Positions 8,250 to 16,462 of a stretch of DNA of 33,997 nt are shown here, piece by piece. The stretch is taken from the NCBI GenBank assembly GCA_900313545.1, contig OMRS01000090.1:1-33997 (forward strand). The letters are read 5' to 3'. A program made the position numbers and the translations under genes. The notes beneath the pieces were generated by a model. The model was not told where the DNA came from. It worked only from the letters and a program-made list of their open reading frames with translations, and ran no database searches. Position 1 is the first letter of the stretch; each line of letters opens with the position of its first letter. This DNA is from an uncultured Eubacteriales bacterium. GTDB lineage: Bacteria > Bacillota_A > Clostridia > Christensenellales > Aristaeellaceae.

Positions 8250-9302
8250 TTATTTCGTAAGCTCTGCAGCCACTGCAGCAGTAATGACCGGAATAGTGAG
8301 ATCGGAATAATAGGCTTCCGTCACCAGGGTTCCTTCCGGTCTGTCCCCTGTTGCCAGCGTGCTTGCCACTTCTGCGGGGTCCTTCATCCCTTCTCTCTCC
8401 TCTGCCGGAATTGCAGAACTGAATTCTTCCGCATCCTTTTTCTGCTCATCTGCAGAAAGCGAGATCACTTTCTGTGCGCTGTTGTTGCCACGGGTCCAGA
8501 AGACCGCATCCACAGCCCCGCTGGCCAGAGCCGCTGCGCGGCCCATGCTGTCAACCACGACGGTATTGATATTCTTGCCGATGCGTTTGCTGATTTCAGC
8601 AAGAACCGCGGTATTAAAGCCTGCAGGTCTCCCCTGAGCATCCACATAATCCATGGGCGGCAGACATCCGGTCACCGCCACGGTAATCGTCGGTGCTCCA
8701 TCGATCTTTTCCATCTTAATGGGAGCAATATCTCCACCCGCAATCAGGTCCTTGATCTGTTCCTTCACCAGACGATCCAGCGTACCATCCTCTTTCATGG
8801 CGGAAATGGCAGCATTGAATTCTGCGCACAGTTCCGCATGGTCTTCCATCATCATGAAAGACAGGTCGTTACGGTGGATCCCGGACATCACTCTCTCAAC
8901 GAACGGAGTCCTTTCCTTTTCGAAATCATACTCAAGGGTCAGAAGATATCCATCATTGTTAGCGCAAATGTATTCTGCCACACACTGTAATGTATCAATG
9001 ACATTGATCTCCCCGGCAGCGCTGGCCATCATCATGGCATCCAGTGAATCATAATACGTCACCTTCGGATTCCCAAGCTTCGGGCCAATCTCTTTGTACA
9101 GGGAATTCTTCAAATACCCTTCCCGGCCCAGCACCTTTCCGGTCACTTTTCTGACGTTGAGCAGGTCTTCATAATCCTCTTCCGTGGCATTGAGCAGGGA
9201 CAGAACGCCGACTCGCTGCTCGATTTTGTCGTCTGCCACTGCTCCAAAGACCAGTCCCATGGCCAGCAGCATGACCAACACCAGGCAAATCCTTTTTTTC
9301 AT
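8250..9302 (-). CDS. Secreted solute-binding-like protein, permuted SBP_bac_3 architecture (copy 2)
   Basis: A 350-residue paralogue of the protein at 6123-7193, with the same domain order: signal peptide 1-23 (ends GAVAD, no lipobox), lobe-II-like 29-139 (VGVLSLLNATEEDY, then VTYYDSLDAMMMA), closing-helix-like 143-185 (FNAAISAMKEDGTLD), then lobe-I-like 205-342 (ITVAVTGCLPPMDYVD, GFNTAVLAEISKRIG, ASGAVDAVFW, and the strand TEAYYSDLTIPVI). The linker and the insert after FWTRGN are the parts that diverge most between the two copies. The start has AGGAGG 8 bases upstream on the minus strand. A near-consensus promoter and a strong terminator flank it. Because SPase I cleavage without lipidation would release it from a Gram-positive cell, a role as a classic tethered ABC-importer receptor is doubtful. 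Ligand and partner are unknown. Confidence 0.86.
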   Translation of the reverse strand: MKKRICLVLVMLLAMGLVFGAVADDKIEQRVGVLSLLNATEEDYEDLLNVRKVTGKVLGREGYLKNSLYKEIGPKLGNPKVTYYDSLDAMMMASAAGEINVIDTLQCVAEYICANNDGYLLTLEYDFEKERTPFVERVMSGIHRNDLSFMMMEDHAELCAEFNAAISAMKEDGTLDRLVKEQIKDLIAGGDIAPIKMEKIDGAPTITVAVTGCLPPMDYVDAQGRPAGFNTAVLAEISKRIGKNINTVVVDSMGRAAALASGAVDAVFWTRGNNSAQKVISLSADEQKKDAEEFSSAIPAEEREGMKDPAEVASTLATGDRPEGTLVTEAYYSDLTIPVITAAVAAELTK

Positions 9303-9706
9303 GGTTTCAACCTCCTAAACTCCTTAGTTTTTGATTTGTACCCGTCAATAGCCTTTAGCTATTATATCATATTTATCCTTCTTTTCAAGGCCCAATTTAA
9401 CCTATCATTTTCCTGTTGCGGAGGATGCCGGGGATACGCAGGTTCACTCAGGAAAATGCTCCTCCCCGGTCAAGACATCCGTACGTTTGCCGCCAAAGAA
9501 GGGTACGGGAGCAGAAGAAACCCGCGACTCCAACAAACCTTCCACGGGATGCTGCCACAAGCCTCCGTTCCCATACTCCGCCCGGCTCCTTCCCTGTCCC
9601 ATGTCAGGTCCCATGTTCCGGCACAGAGACTCCAAGGTGAACTGTGACATCATCCGCAGCCTTGAGGGAATGTGCATTCTCCTGATCAAAAACAACCAGG
9701 ATCATC
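9303..9706. other. Intergenic region between RsbW-like gene and solute-binding copy 2
   Basis: The only features seen are the promoter at 9361-9388 and its overlapping inverted repeat. I looked here for a small STAS (anti-anti-sigma) gene that would complete the partner-switching module and found none on either strand. No strong terminator follows the RsbW-like gene. Confidence 0.65.
9361..9388 (-). promoter_or_regulatory. Near-consensus promoter of solute-binding-like copy 2
   Basis: On the minus strand TTGAAA (9388-9383) and TATAAT (9366-9361) have a 16-base spacer. A 6-bp inverted repeat (AATAGC 9347-9352 / GCTATT 9358-9363) overlaps the -10 box and the expected transcription start, and could be an operator. 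Confidence 0.85.
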
Positions 9707-10120
9707 TCAGATCTTCTTGTAAATGGTCAGGATGTTTTGTCCCTCTGTACGAAGATAGGTCATTTTGTCCATGGTCTTTTTCACCAGAAAAATACCGAGC
9801 CCGCCAATCTGCCGCTCTTCCGCAGACAGGCTCACGTCAGGATCATCTTTTTCCAAAGGGTTGAATTCCATCCCCGTATCGATAAATGAAATGCGAACTG
9901 TGCGGGTTGCTTCATCAAACTCGAACCTGATCGTCGCCTCTCCGGTCCCGGGTTCGTAGGCGTAACTGGATATATTGGTAAATATCTCATCAACGGCCAC
10001 GTCAATCTGAGTCTGCTGACGGATTCCGCATTCCAGGGCTTCCAGTTCCGCATCCACAAACATCGTGGCTTCGGGGATGTTCTGAATCTTGGCCTCAAGC
10101 GTGATTTCCTTCATGCTCAT
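9707..10120 (-). CDS. RsbW-like anti-sigma factor kinase (HATPase_c_2)
   Basis: A 137-residue cytoplasmic GHKL-type ATPase of the RsbW/SpoIIAB class, which in partner switching binds a sigma factor or other target and phosphorylates an anti-anti-sigma STAS protein. The N box is visible as DEIFTNISSYAY (about 44-55), the G1 box as DTGMEFNP, and the G2 box as GGLGIFLV. The length is normal for the family. The start ATG overlaps the stop of the upstream phosphatase gene (ATGA), indicating translational coupling; a second in-frame ATG lies two codons later. It is the last gene of a three-gene operon with two sensor phosphatases. No STAS or sigma factor gene is nearby, so its partners must be elsewhere or its output may not be a sigma factor. 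Confidence 0.9.
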   Translation of the reverse strand: MSMKEITLEAKIQNIPEATMFVDAELEALECGIRQQTQIDVAVDEIFTNISSYAYEPGTGEATIRFEFDEATRTVRISFIDTGMEFNPLEKDDPDVSLSAEERQIGGLGIFLVKKTMDKMTYLRTEGQNILTIYKKI

Positions 10121-12540
10121 CTTTCCGTTTCCTTTCCGAAGTATGTGATACCCAGCATGGTGATGTCATCAAACTGATCCGCATTGCCCACAAATTCCCG
10201 GATATCCTGGCGGACGCCCGGCAGCAGATCCATCATCTTTTCATTCTTCATGCTGTTAAGAGCCGCAACCAGCCGTTCAGAACCATACTGCTCCACTTTT
10301 TCATCGATGGCTTCAGGAATTCCGTCCGTATATACAAACAGACGATCTCCCGGCTGCAGCTGCAGTTCATATTCCTTGAAGGAGATTCCCTCCATGACCG
10401 CCAGCGGCATACCATGTTTATCCTTGAGCAGTTCAAAGTCGCCGCCGTTCCTCATGAGAACCGGATACTCGTGTCCGGCATTTGCGCATTCCATTCTGCC
10501 GGTCTGCAGATCCAGGATACCCAACCATGCCGTAATGAACATTTCTGCATCATTTCCTTCGCACAGCGCAGAATTAGCCTTGCGAAGCACCTCTGCGGGT
10601 GTCGCGCCGGTTTCCGCCATGGAACGAATGGCCGTCTTGCCTCTCATCATGAACAGCGCCGCAGGAATCCCTTTTCCGGAAACATCCGCAATCACCAGTG
10701 CCAGTTTGTTGGAATCCGTAAAGAAGAAGTCATAAAAGTCTCCACCGACTTCCTTGGCCGGATCCATGCTGGCAAACAGCTCAAAGTCATTTCTGGGGAA
10801 TTCAAAGTTTTTGGGGAGCACGGATGCCTGAATCGTCTTTGCCAGTATCAGTTCCTCTTCAATGCGTTTCTCTGCCTGATGGATATAGCCCTTGAGGACG
10901 GTCACCGTCTGGTTGATATCATTCGAAAGAGATGTAAACTCTGTGGAATTGCGTACAGATACTTCCTCGTTCAGGTTGCCGTGCGTAATGCGATTCAGGG
11001 ATTCATTGACCAGCTCCAGGTTGCGCACCACGATCTGCTGTACCAGCAGGGATGTCAGCACATAGATCACTGCAAAGAGCAAAATGTCCGCAAACATCGT
11101 TTCATAGGCCTGGGTATCCCGGCTGGCGTACAGTTCTGCCAGAGGCAGTGTAACCAGGACAGTACAGTCTTCGTCCAACCGTTCCTTGCGGCAGATCGCA
11201 GGATCTCCAAAAAGATTCGCCTGATAGTAGTTGCCGCTGAGATAGTTGGAGGTCTCCTTCAGCACCGATGATTCAAGAACGGTTCCCTGATGAGTTCCGT
11301 TGGTCACATACCCATTGGTATTAATAATATCAAATGTTCCTGTATTGCCCACGTGGAAATTGGACAGGGCAGCATCCAGTCCGGCCATGTTCACTGCGTT
11401 GGCCATGGTACTGGCGGAAGCCAGCAGCTGCACCATGCCGTCCTTGCATCGTGCAGCGGACGCAATCAGGGCATCCGAGGGGTTAATAACCAGAGAATAG
11501 TTGTCACCCCGCAGGACCTTCTCCAACAGTTCATCATACAGGGGAGCTCTGCCAACCATCACTTCCCTCTTGCCCTTCTCATTCACTACCAGCACCGAGA
11601 CCAGATTATAGATGCTTCTCATTTTTTCAAGGGATTCGTTGTCGATATGGCTGACTCCTCCGGCATTGTCCACCATGGAGGCAATCACCCTTGCCTGCTG
11701 GCGTGCATTCTCCTCCATCATCTGGCTCATGCTGCCGCGGGTGATCTTGATTTTATTGTAGGTATCCTGGATATCATCCGTAACTCCCTGGATGATGTCG
11801 TATCCGTCCTGAACAGAGCGTTGAGCCTGAATCAAATATGAAAACACAAAGGTGAAGGCCAGAATCACAGCTGTAACCGCAAACAACCAGAGCTGAAACT
11901 TATGGGAAATGGGGATATCTTCCTTGTCGGCCCTCTTGAGGAACCCTTTCCACTCTTTTGCTCTGATTTTGAGCAGAAGTGAACTGATTCCAAGTCCCAG
12001 TCCCGTAAATATGATCATCGGGAAGGCACAGATCTGAACCACATAGAAGGCCATCTCCATGTCATCCCTGTGAGTGATGAGTACCACATACATGTGGAAA
12101 ACTTCCATCACTGCACCCATGAAGAACGCATAGATGACGGAGGGCTTCTTCTTTCTGAAGATCACTTCATGCAAAAATGCTGCCAGGAAACCTGCTAGAC
12201 ATGTGGAAACACTGCAGGCAATTCGTGTATAACTGCCCACATTAAAGTACGTGCCTGCAATATAGCGTTCAATTCCACCAATCAGACCGGCAATAATACC
12301 TGCAACAGGATGAAAAAACATGCCGGCAGCCAAAGGCCCGATATCCCGTACATTGAGCATCATATGCACATAGTTTACTCCAAAGTGCGTGGACAGGACA
12401 CAGCAGATTCCGTAGATGATGCCAATGGCAGCAATCTGCTGACCCATCAGCTTTCTATCCCGTGTTTTTACCCAGATGAGCATGGTCACCAGAATATAGA
12501 TTGCCGTCACTCCCGACATTTGCAGGATCATTGTCAACAT
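10117..12540 (-). CDS. Membrane sensor phosphatase: 5TM-LYT, extracellular domain, HAMP, SpoIIE/RsbU phosphatase
   Basis: An 807-residue membrane protein. Residues 1-195 hold five or six hydrophobic segments with the 5TMR-LYT pattern (GGIERYIAG, then AGFLAAFLHE) best known from LytS-type sensors. A further membrane helix (about 217-237) leads to an extracellular region of about 240 residues, then a helix near 478-498, a HAMP-like linker (about 500-553, ending LSNDINQTVTVLKG) and a coiled stretch. The C-terminal PP2C-like phosphatase (about 575-800) has DPAKEVGGDFYDFF, IADVSGKGIPAALF, an AGHEYPV motif, YTDGIPEA and QFDDITML, with the metal-binding Asp residues present. It should dephosphorylate an anti-anti-sigma STAS protein in response to an outside signal. 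The ribosome binding site is weak (GGAG, 12-base spacer), so expression probably relies on coupling to the upstream phosphatase gene 105 bases away. Confidence 0.9.
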   Translation of the reverse strand: MLTMILQMSGVTAIYILVTMLIWVKTRDRKLMGQQIAAIGIIYGICCVLSTHFGVNYVHMMLNVRDIGPLAAGMFFHPVAGIIAGLIGGIERYIAGTYFNVGSYTRIACSVSTCLAGFLAAFLHEVIFRKKKPSVIYAFFMGAVMEVFHMYVVLITHRDDMEMAFYVVQICAFPMIIFTGLGLGISSLLLKIRAKEWKGFLKRADKEDIPISHKFQLWLFAVTAVILAFTFVFSYLIQAQRSVQDGYDIIQGVTDDIQDTYNKIKITRGSMSQMMEENARQQARVIASMVDNAGGVSHIDNESLEKMRSIYNLVSVLVVNEKGKREVMVGRAPLYDELLEKVLRGDNYSLVINPSDALIASAARCKDGMVQLLASASTMANAVNMAGLDAALSNFHVGNTGTFDIINTNGYVTNGTHQGTVLESSVLKETSNYLSGNYYQANLFGDPAICRKERLDEDCTVLVTLPLAELYASRDTQAYETMFADILLFAVIYVLTSLLVQQIVVRNLELVNESLNRITHGNLNEEVSVRNSTEFTSLSNDINQTVTVLKGYIHQAEKRIEEELILAKTIQASVLPKNFEFPRNDFELFASMDPAKEVGGDFYDFFFTDSNKLALVIADVSGKGIPAALFMMRGKTAIRSMAETGATPAEVLRKANSALCEGNDAEMFITAWLGILDLQTGRMECANAGHEYPVLMRNGGDFELLKDKHGMPLAVMEGISFKEYELQLQPGDRLFVYTDGIPEAIDEKVEQYGSERLVAALNSMKNEKMMDLLPGVRQDIREFVGNADQFDDITMLGITYFGKETER

Positions 12541-12645
12541 AGTCTGTTTTCACTCCATTATCTTTTCAAATCAGCAGGATCTTTCCTGCAGAAATCGTTC
12601 CGGGAACGGCAGAAGTATACCGCTCCGCCAGTGCTCATGTCCATC

Positions 12646-14415
12646 CTATTTCTTCGAAGAAGGTGCATCGCCCATCCCCTTGTAGCACAGACACAGCATG
12701 GTGGTATCATCAAACTGGGGAACATCACCGATGAATTCATCAATACTCTCAAGAACATGGGAGATATGCTGAACCGGATCACAGCCATTTGTTTCAGCCA
12801 GAGTTGCAACAAGCCTGGCTTCCCCGAACATCTCCCTGTCATGCCGGACGGCTTCCGTAACCCCGTCGGTATACTGGAAAATCAGATCTCCCGGCTGAAG
12901 CTGAACCGTCGCATCCGTATACTGTATCCGCTGTGACATGGCTTCCAGTTCCTCGGGGGAGAGAATTCCAAGTGCCACGCAGTGACTTGTCTTGGGAACA
13001 ATTTCCCATTTGCCCGCATGGCAGAGCGCCATCCGCTCGTGTCCCGCATCTGAGTATACCAGTTTGCCGGTAGAGAGTTGCAGGATTCCCAGCCACACCG
13101 TCACAAACATGTTCCTCTTATTGTTCTCCATCAGTCTGGCATTGGTTCGCTTCAGCACTTCAGAAGGCATTCGCTTTGAATGGGAATTGGTTTTGAGAAT
13201 GATCTTCGCAATCATCATAAACAGGGCAGCCGGGATGCCTTTCCCGGAAACATCCGCAACCACCATGGCCAGATGGTCATCATCCACCATAAAGAAGTCA
13301 TAGAAATCCCCTCCGACTTCTTTTGCCGGATGCATGATGGCGTAAAGATCAAACTCATGCCGTTTGGGAAATGCGGGAAAAATCTTGGGCAGCATGCTCG
13401 ACTGGATTTCAGCGGCCATGTTCAGTTCCGCTCTGATGCGTTCCTTTTCTGCGGTGCTTTTCGCCAGGTTTTCCTCATAGTGCTCCAGACTGGTTTCCAT
13501 ATCCGCCATCACGAGACTGAGGTTTTCCAGCTCATCTCCTGTGTGGATTCCAAGCGTTGAGAAGTGTTCTTCCTTTTCCGCACCGTTTTCCTTATCCTGA
13601 ACATACCGCTCCGCGGCATGCGCAATATCGTTGATGGGTCCAACCAGGATATGTTTCATGTGCCTGGCTGTGAAACCGGCCACCAGCACCACGGCAAGAG
13701 ACAGGATCAGGGTATACTGAACAACAAAGCGATTCATGGATCTCCCGATTTCCCTCAGCGTCACATCTGCCATCATGAAACAGCTGATTCTTCCATCTTT
13801 GTCCAGGAAAGGAGCTACGCTTGTGCACATCCATCCCTCTTCCGGTTCCGGTCCCAGATCATAAAGACGTTTTTCCCCGTTCGAGGAAAGATACTTTCTG
13901 CTTTCCTTCTCTTCGATGGGGGTCCATTCTCCGGGCATCATGAACTCGTCATTCTCGATGGGATCACAGATCATGACCAGCACACTTCTCTCCCCATCGA
14001 CAAACGCCACATAGATATCATTGAGCGTACTGGAGGAAACAAAATCCTTCATCACCCTTCTCAGGGCCTGATAGTCATTCCGTTCGGTCAGTGCGGCAAA
14101 TCTCTCCCGGTAGGCCTCTTCCCCGCTTTGTGCGCGTTCCTCTTCCGTCAATCCATCATAGATACGCCGGATTTCCTCATAAAGCGGCTCTATATCCACG
14201 ACCTTCTGGACAATTCCTCGTGCTATGTTCACGCTTTCAGTAGAAATGGAAATATGCTCCTGAACCATAGCATAGGTATATGCTCCCAGACCGATCAGCA
14301 GCGCAAGAAAACCAAGAATGACGGAACCCATCAGACTTGTACGAAATGTCTTGGCCCCCAGAGAATAATGGAATTTCTCCCTTCTGGACATCTCCCGTAT
14401 GCTTTTCTCTGGCAT
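12646..14415 (-). CDS. Membrane sensor phosphatase with extracellular sensor, HAMP and SpoIIE/RsbU domain
   Basis: A 589-residue two-helix sensor. A helix at about 28-50 is followed by an extracellular segment (about 51-235) with a Cache/PAS-like feel, including a DLGPEPEEGWMCTSVAPFLD stretch. A second helix lies near 238-258, then a HAMP-like linker (about 258-330, with VGPINDIAHAAERY) and a coiled coil (about 320-345). The SpoIIE/RsbU phosphatase occupies roughly 350-580, with HPAKEVGGDFYDFF, VADVSGKGIPAALF, SDAGHE, YTDGVTEA and QFDDTTML intact. AAGGAGGAT lies 9 bases before the ATG on the minus strand. It is the first gene of the operon, read from the promoter at 14556-14584, and its output domain closely matches that of the next gene while the sensor half is different. 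Two distinct inputs thus appear to converge on one pathway. The ligand is not predictable. Confidence 0.91.
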   Translation of the reverse strand: MPEKSIREMSRREKFHYSLGAKTFRTSLMGSVILGFLALLIGLGAYTYAMVQEHISISTESVNIARGIVQKVVDIEPLYEEIRRIYDGLTEEERAQSGEEAYRERFAALTERNDYQALRRVMKDFVSSSTLNDIYVAFVDGERSVLVMICDPIENDEFMMPGEWTPIEEKESRKYLSSNGEKRLYDLGPEPEEGWMCTSVAPFLDKDGRISCFMMADVTLREIGRSMNRFVVQYTLILSLAVVLVAGFTARHMKHILVGPINDIAHAAERYVQDKENGAEKEEHFSTLGIHTGDELENLSLVMADMETSLEHYEENLAKSTAEKERIRAELNMAAEIQSSMLPKIFPAFPKRHEFDLYAIMHPAKEVGGDFYDFFMVDDDHLAMVVADVSGKGIPAALFMMIAKIILKTNSHSKRMPSEVLKRTNARLMENNKRNMFVTVWLGILQLSTGKLVYSDAGHERMALCHAGKWEIVPKTSHCVALGILSPEELEAMSQRIQYTDATVQLQPGDLIFQYTDGVTEAVRHDREMFGEARLVATLAETNGCDPVQHISHVLESIDEFIGDVPQFDDTTMLCLCYKGMGDAPSSKK

Positions 14416-14555
14416 GATTCCTGTATCCTCCTTGTTCTCCGGTTATTCTGCAGGGTATCCGCGTCTCATATCTGCCCGGCACGTGGGATTTTCTTCATCT
14501 GCGGTATTCAACAGTTCTGTGCCCGGGTCATGGATAGCTCGCGAGATTATTATGA

Positions 14556-14584
14556 AGTATACTGGATTTTCCACGTTTTGTCCA
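14556..14584 (-). promoter_or_regulatory. Promoter of the sensor-phosphatase / RsbW operon
   Basis: On the minus strand TGGACA (14584-14579) and TATACT (14561-14556) have a 17-base spacer, each one mismatch from consensus. A vegetative-type promoter suggests the operon is not driven by the sigma factor it might control. Confidence 0.75.
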
Positions 14585-14624
14585 TCGGTTCACGCCGCCG
14601 CTTTGCATCCACCCGCTGCAAGAC

Positions 14625-14651
14625 AAAAAAAGGGAGCGCCGAGGCGCTCCC
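14625..14651 (-). terminator. Rho-independent terminator of the citrate transporter gene
   Basis: A perfect 8-bp stem (GGGAGCGC/GCGCTCCC), 4-base loop, then seven T residues on the minus strand, 16 bases after the stop codon. Confidence 0.95.
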
Positions 14652-14667
14652 GGAAGGAATCCTTTTC

Positions 14668-16077
14668 TTACGCGGGCATGATCCCCAGGATCACTGCAAA
14701 AAGCATGCACAGAATGGAGAATCCCCAGACATACAGGAAACTCGCCTTGATGTGGTCCTTGATATCCACCTCGGCAAGACCTGTTCCCAGCAGGGTAGCC
14801 GGGACCATCGGGCTGATGAAGGTCGCACAGTTGCGGCACACCACCATGGCCACGGCGATGGGCAGGGCATCCACGCCAAAGGCCTGTCCGATGCCAATCA
14901 TGACCGGCAGCATACCATAGAAGTAGCTGTCCGTATCGAAGGCAAGCGCAAGCGGGACCGAGAGGATGCCGATGACCAGCGGAAGATGCTGTCCAAGGAA
15001 AGAAGGCAGAATGGCTGTCACCAGATTCGCCAGGCAGCGGACCACACTGGGAACCGTCAGGTTTTCCATAACCTTGGCGCCGGCAATTACCAGCTTGCCT
15101 GCATCGTTGGTCATCCAGGAAGTGGTCAGCACGCCCATCAGCACTGCAGCTCCCATGAGGGTGGAGCACATCATCAGCGCAGGGCCTGCATGCAGGTTGA
15201 TAATCTTCTTGTGCATTTTTGCACTGAAGCCATAGTTGACAAACAGGGCCACGGACACACCCAGCATGAAGGGGAAATAGCTGGGGAACACGTCCCAGAT
15301 CAGCATCACAATGACTGCGATGGTCAGTCCGATGTTGAAGAGGAACAGCTTGGGACGGGCAAGATCATTCTCGGTCTTCTCCTCTGCCTGAGCAATAGTG
15401 ATCTCTCCCTCCTCGGCAGCCAGCTTGCCATGCAGACCGGCGCCTCTGCGCTGCTCCTGCCATCCGGCCAGTGCAGCATGTCCAAGGGAGAGGATAATGC
15501 CGAAGATCTGAATAGGCAGCAGTTTCTGCCACAGGGAACCAGCTTCCATGCCCAGCACGGACGCCGCGCGCATGGTCGGTCCTGCCCAGGGCATGAGGTT
15601 AAGAACGCCCATGGACAATACGGCAATTCGCAGAAGGGTTGTAGGACGCATGTGCATCCGCTTGTAAACGGGAAGCATGGCGGGAATCACAATACAGAAG
15701 GTGGAGGCTCCACCGCCATCCAGATGCCCGACCAGTGCGATAACGGCCGTCACCAGGGTCACGCCGATCAGGTTGTCTCCCACCAGGGTCATGAGCTTTC
15801 CGATGATCACATCAAACATTCCCGCATCGGTCATAATGCCAAAGTACAGCACCGAAAACACGAAGAGGGCAGCGGTGGGCCCGGTACTGGTAAATCCCTG
15901 CTTGATCATGGACGCCAACTGGTCAAAACTGTAGCGTCCTCCAATCACAAGGATCAGTGCAAGTATGCTTGGAAAAACGATAAATGCAATCGCTGGCTGT
16001 GTTTTGCTCTTGAAGAGCGTGATGACAATCGCCACGATGGTAATCAGGCCAAGAATTCCAACAATGGTTTCACTCAA
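14668..16077 (-). CDS. CitMHS-family citrate-metal:proton symporter
   Basis: A 469-residue polytopic membrane protein with about 11-12 hydrophobic segments. The order and motifs match the CitMHS family (CitM/CitH of Bacillus), which imports citrate complexed to divalent metals together with protons: GHLDGGGASTFCIVIPA in the first half, and LPLVIGILSVPLAL with FDTDSYFYGMLP in the second. A cytoplasmic loop of about 35 residues (near 215-250) is charged. The start codon is TTG: AAAGGAG lies 10 bases upstream on the minus strand and no ATG is better placed. It is monocistronic, with a promoter at 16193-16221 and a strong terminator. No citrate lyase or two-component CitST genes are adjacent, so the fate of the substrate is not shown here. 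Other tricarboxylates are possible substrates. Confidence 0.9.
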   Translation of the reverse strand: MSETIVGILGLITIVAIVITLFKSKTQPAIAFIVFPSILALILVIGGRYSFDQLASMIKQGFTSTGPTAALFVFSVLYFGIMTDAGMFDVIIGKLMTLVGDNLIGVTLVTAVIALVGHLDGGGASTFCIVIPAMLPVYKRMHMRPTTLLRIAVLSMGVLNLMPWAGPTMRAASVLGMEAGSLWQKLLPIQIFGIILSLGHAALAGWQEQRRGAGLHGKLAAEEGEITIAQAEEKTENDLARPKLFLFNIGLTIAVIVMLIWDVFPSYFPFMLGVSVALFVNYGFSAKMHKKIINLHAGPALMMCSTLMGAAVLMGVLTTSWMTNDAGKLVIAGAKVMENLTVPSVVRCLANLVTAILPSFLGQHLPLVIGILSVPLALAFDTDSYFYGMLPVMIGIGQAFGVDALPIAVAMVVCRNCATFISPMVPATLLGTGLAEVDIKDHIKASFLYVWGFSILCMLFAVILGIMPA

Positions 16078-16192
16078 GAGGTACGCACTCCTTTCAAGCA
16101 GTCGTGGGGGTCTTCCTGCATCCCTGCCGTGATGTCCACAGCCCCGGGAAATTCGTTAACCGCTTTCTCCTCCCTTCACCTTATCTGGGTTG

Positions 16193-16221
16193 AGTATACC
16201 GAAATATGCACTAACGGGCAA
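16193..16221 (-). promoter_or_regulatory. Promoter of the CitMHS transporter gene
   Basis: On the minus strand TTGCCC (16221-16216) and TATACT (16198-16193) have a 17-base spacer. The leader would be about 110 bases long. Confidence 0.65.
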
Positions 16222-16326
16222 TCATTTTTTTGTCATGTTTTGCTCCTTCGGACGCATTTTTTTCAGATCATCACCGCTGCACAGGCGCAAGACACAGGAA
16301 GACTTCTCACGCATGCCTCTGCCAAA

Positions 16327-16355
16327 TTGCCAAGTTCAGGCAGGTGGAGTATAAT
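16327..16355 (+). promoter_or_regulatory. Promoter of the MalY/PatB gene
   Basis: TTGCCA at 16327-16332 and a perfect TATAAT at 16350-16355 have a 17-base spacer. Confidence 0.85.
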
Positions 16356-16462
16356 CATCGGGAAATATCCTGCTTCAGGGGGCGCCTGCAGCCTGACCGC
16401 GTCTGTGTCTCATCCGCTCCTTCCGGTTTCCGCACGAGCAAAGACAAAGGAGAACCTGTATC

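Larger units (their letters stand above)
16078..16462. other. Divergent intergenic region (transporter / C-S lyase)
   Basis: It contains divergent promoters at 16193-16221 (minus) and 16327-16355 (plus), and no gene. The spacing between the two promoters is about 105 bases, so shared regulation is possible, but I see no clear common operator. Confidence 0.65.

Noticed and set aside
9444..9695. A possible small gene after the RsbW-like kinase that could be the missing STAS protein
   Set aside because: The translation has no STAS features, in particular no Asp-Ser phosphorylation motif, and no ribosome binding site.
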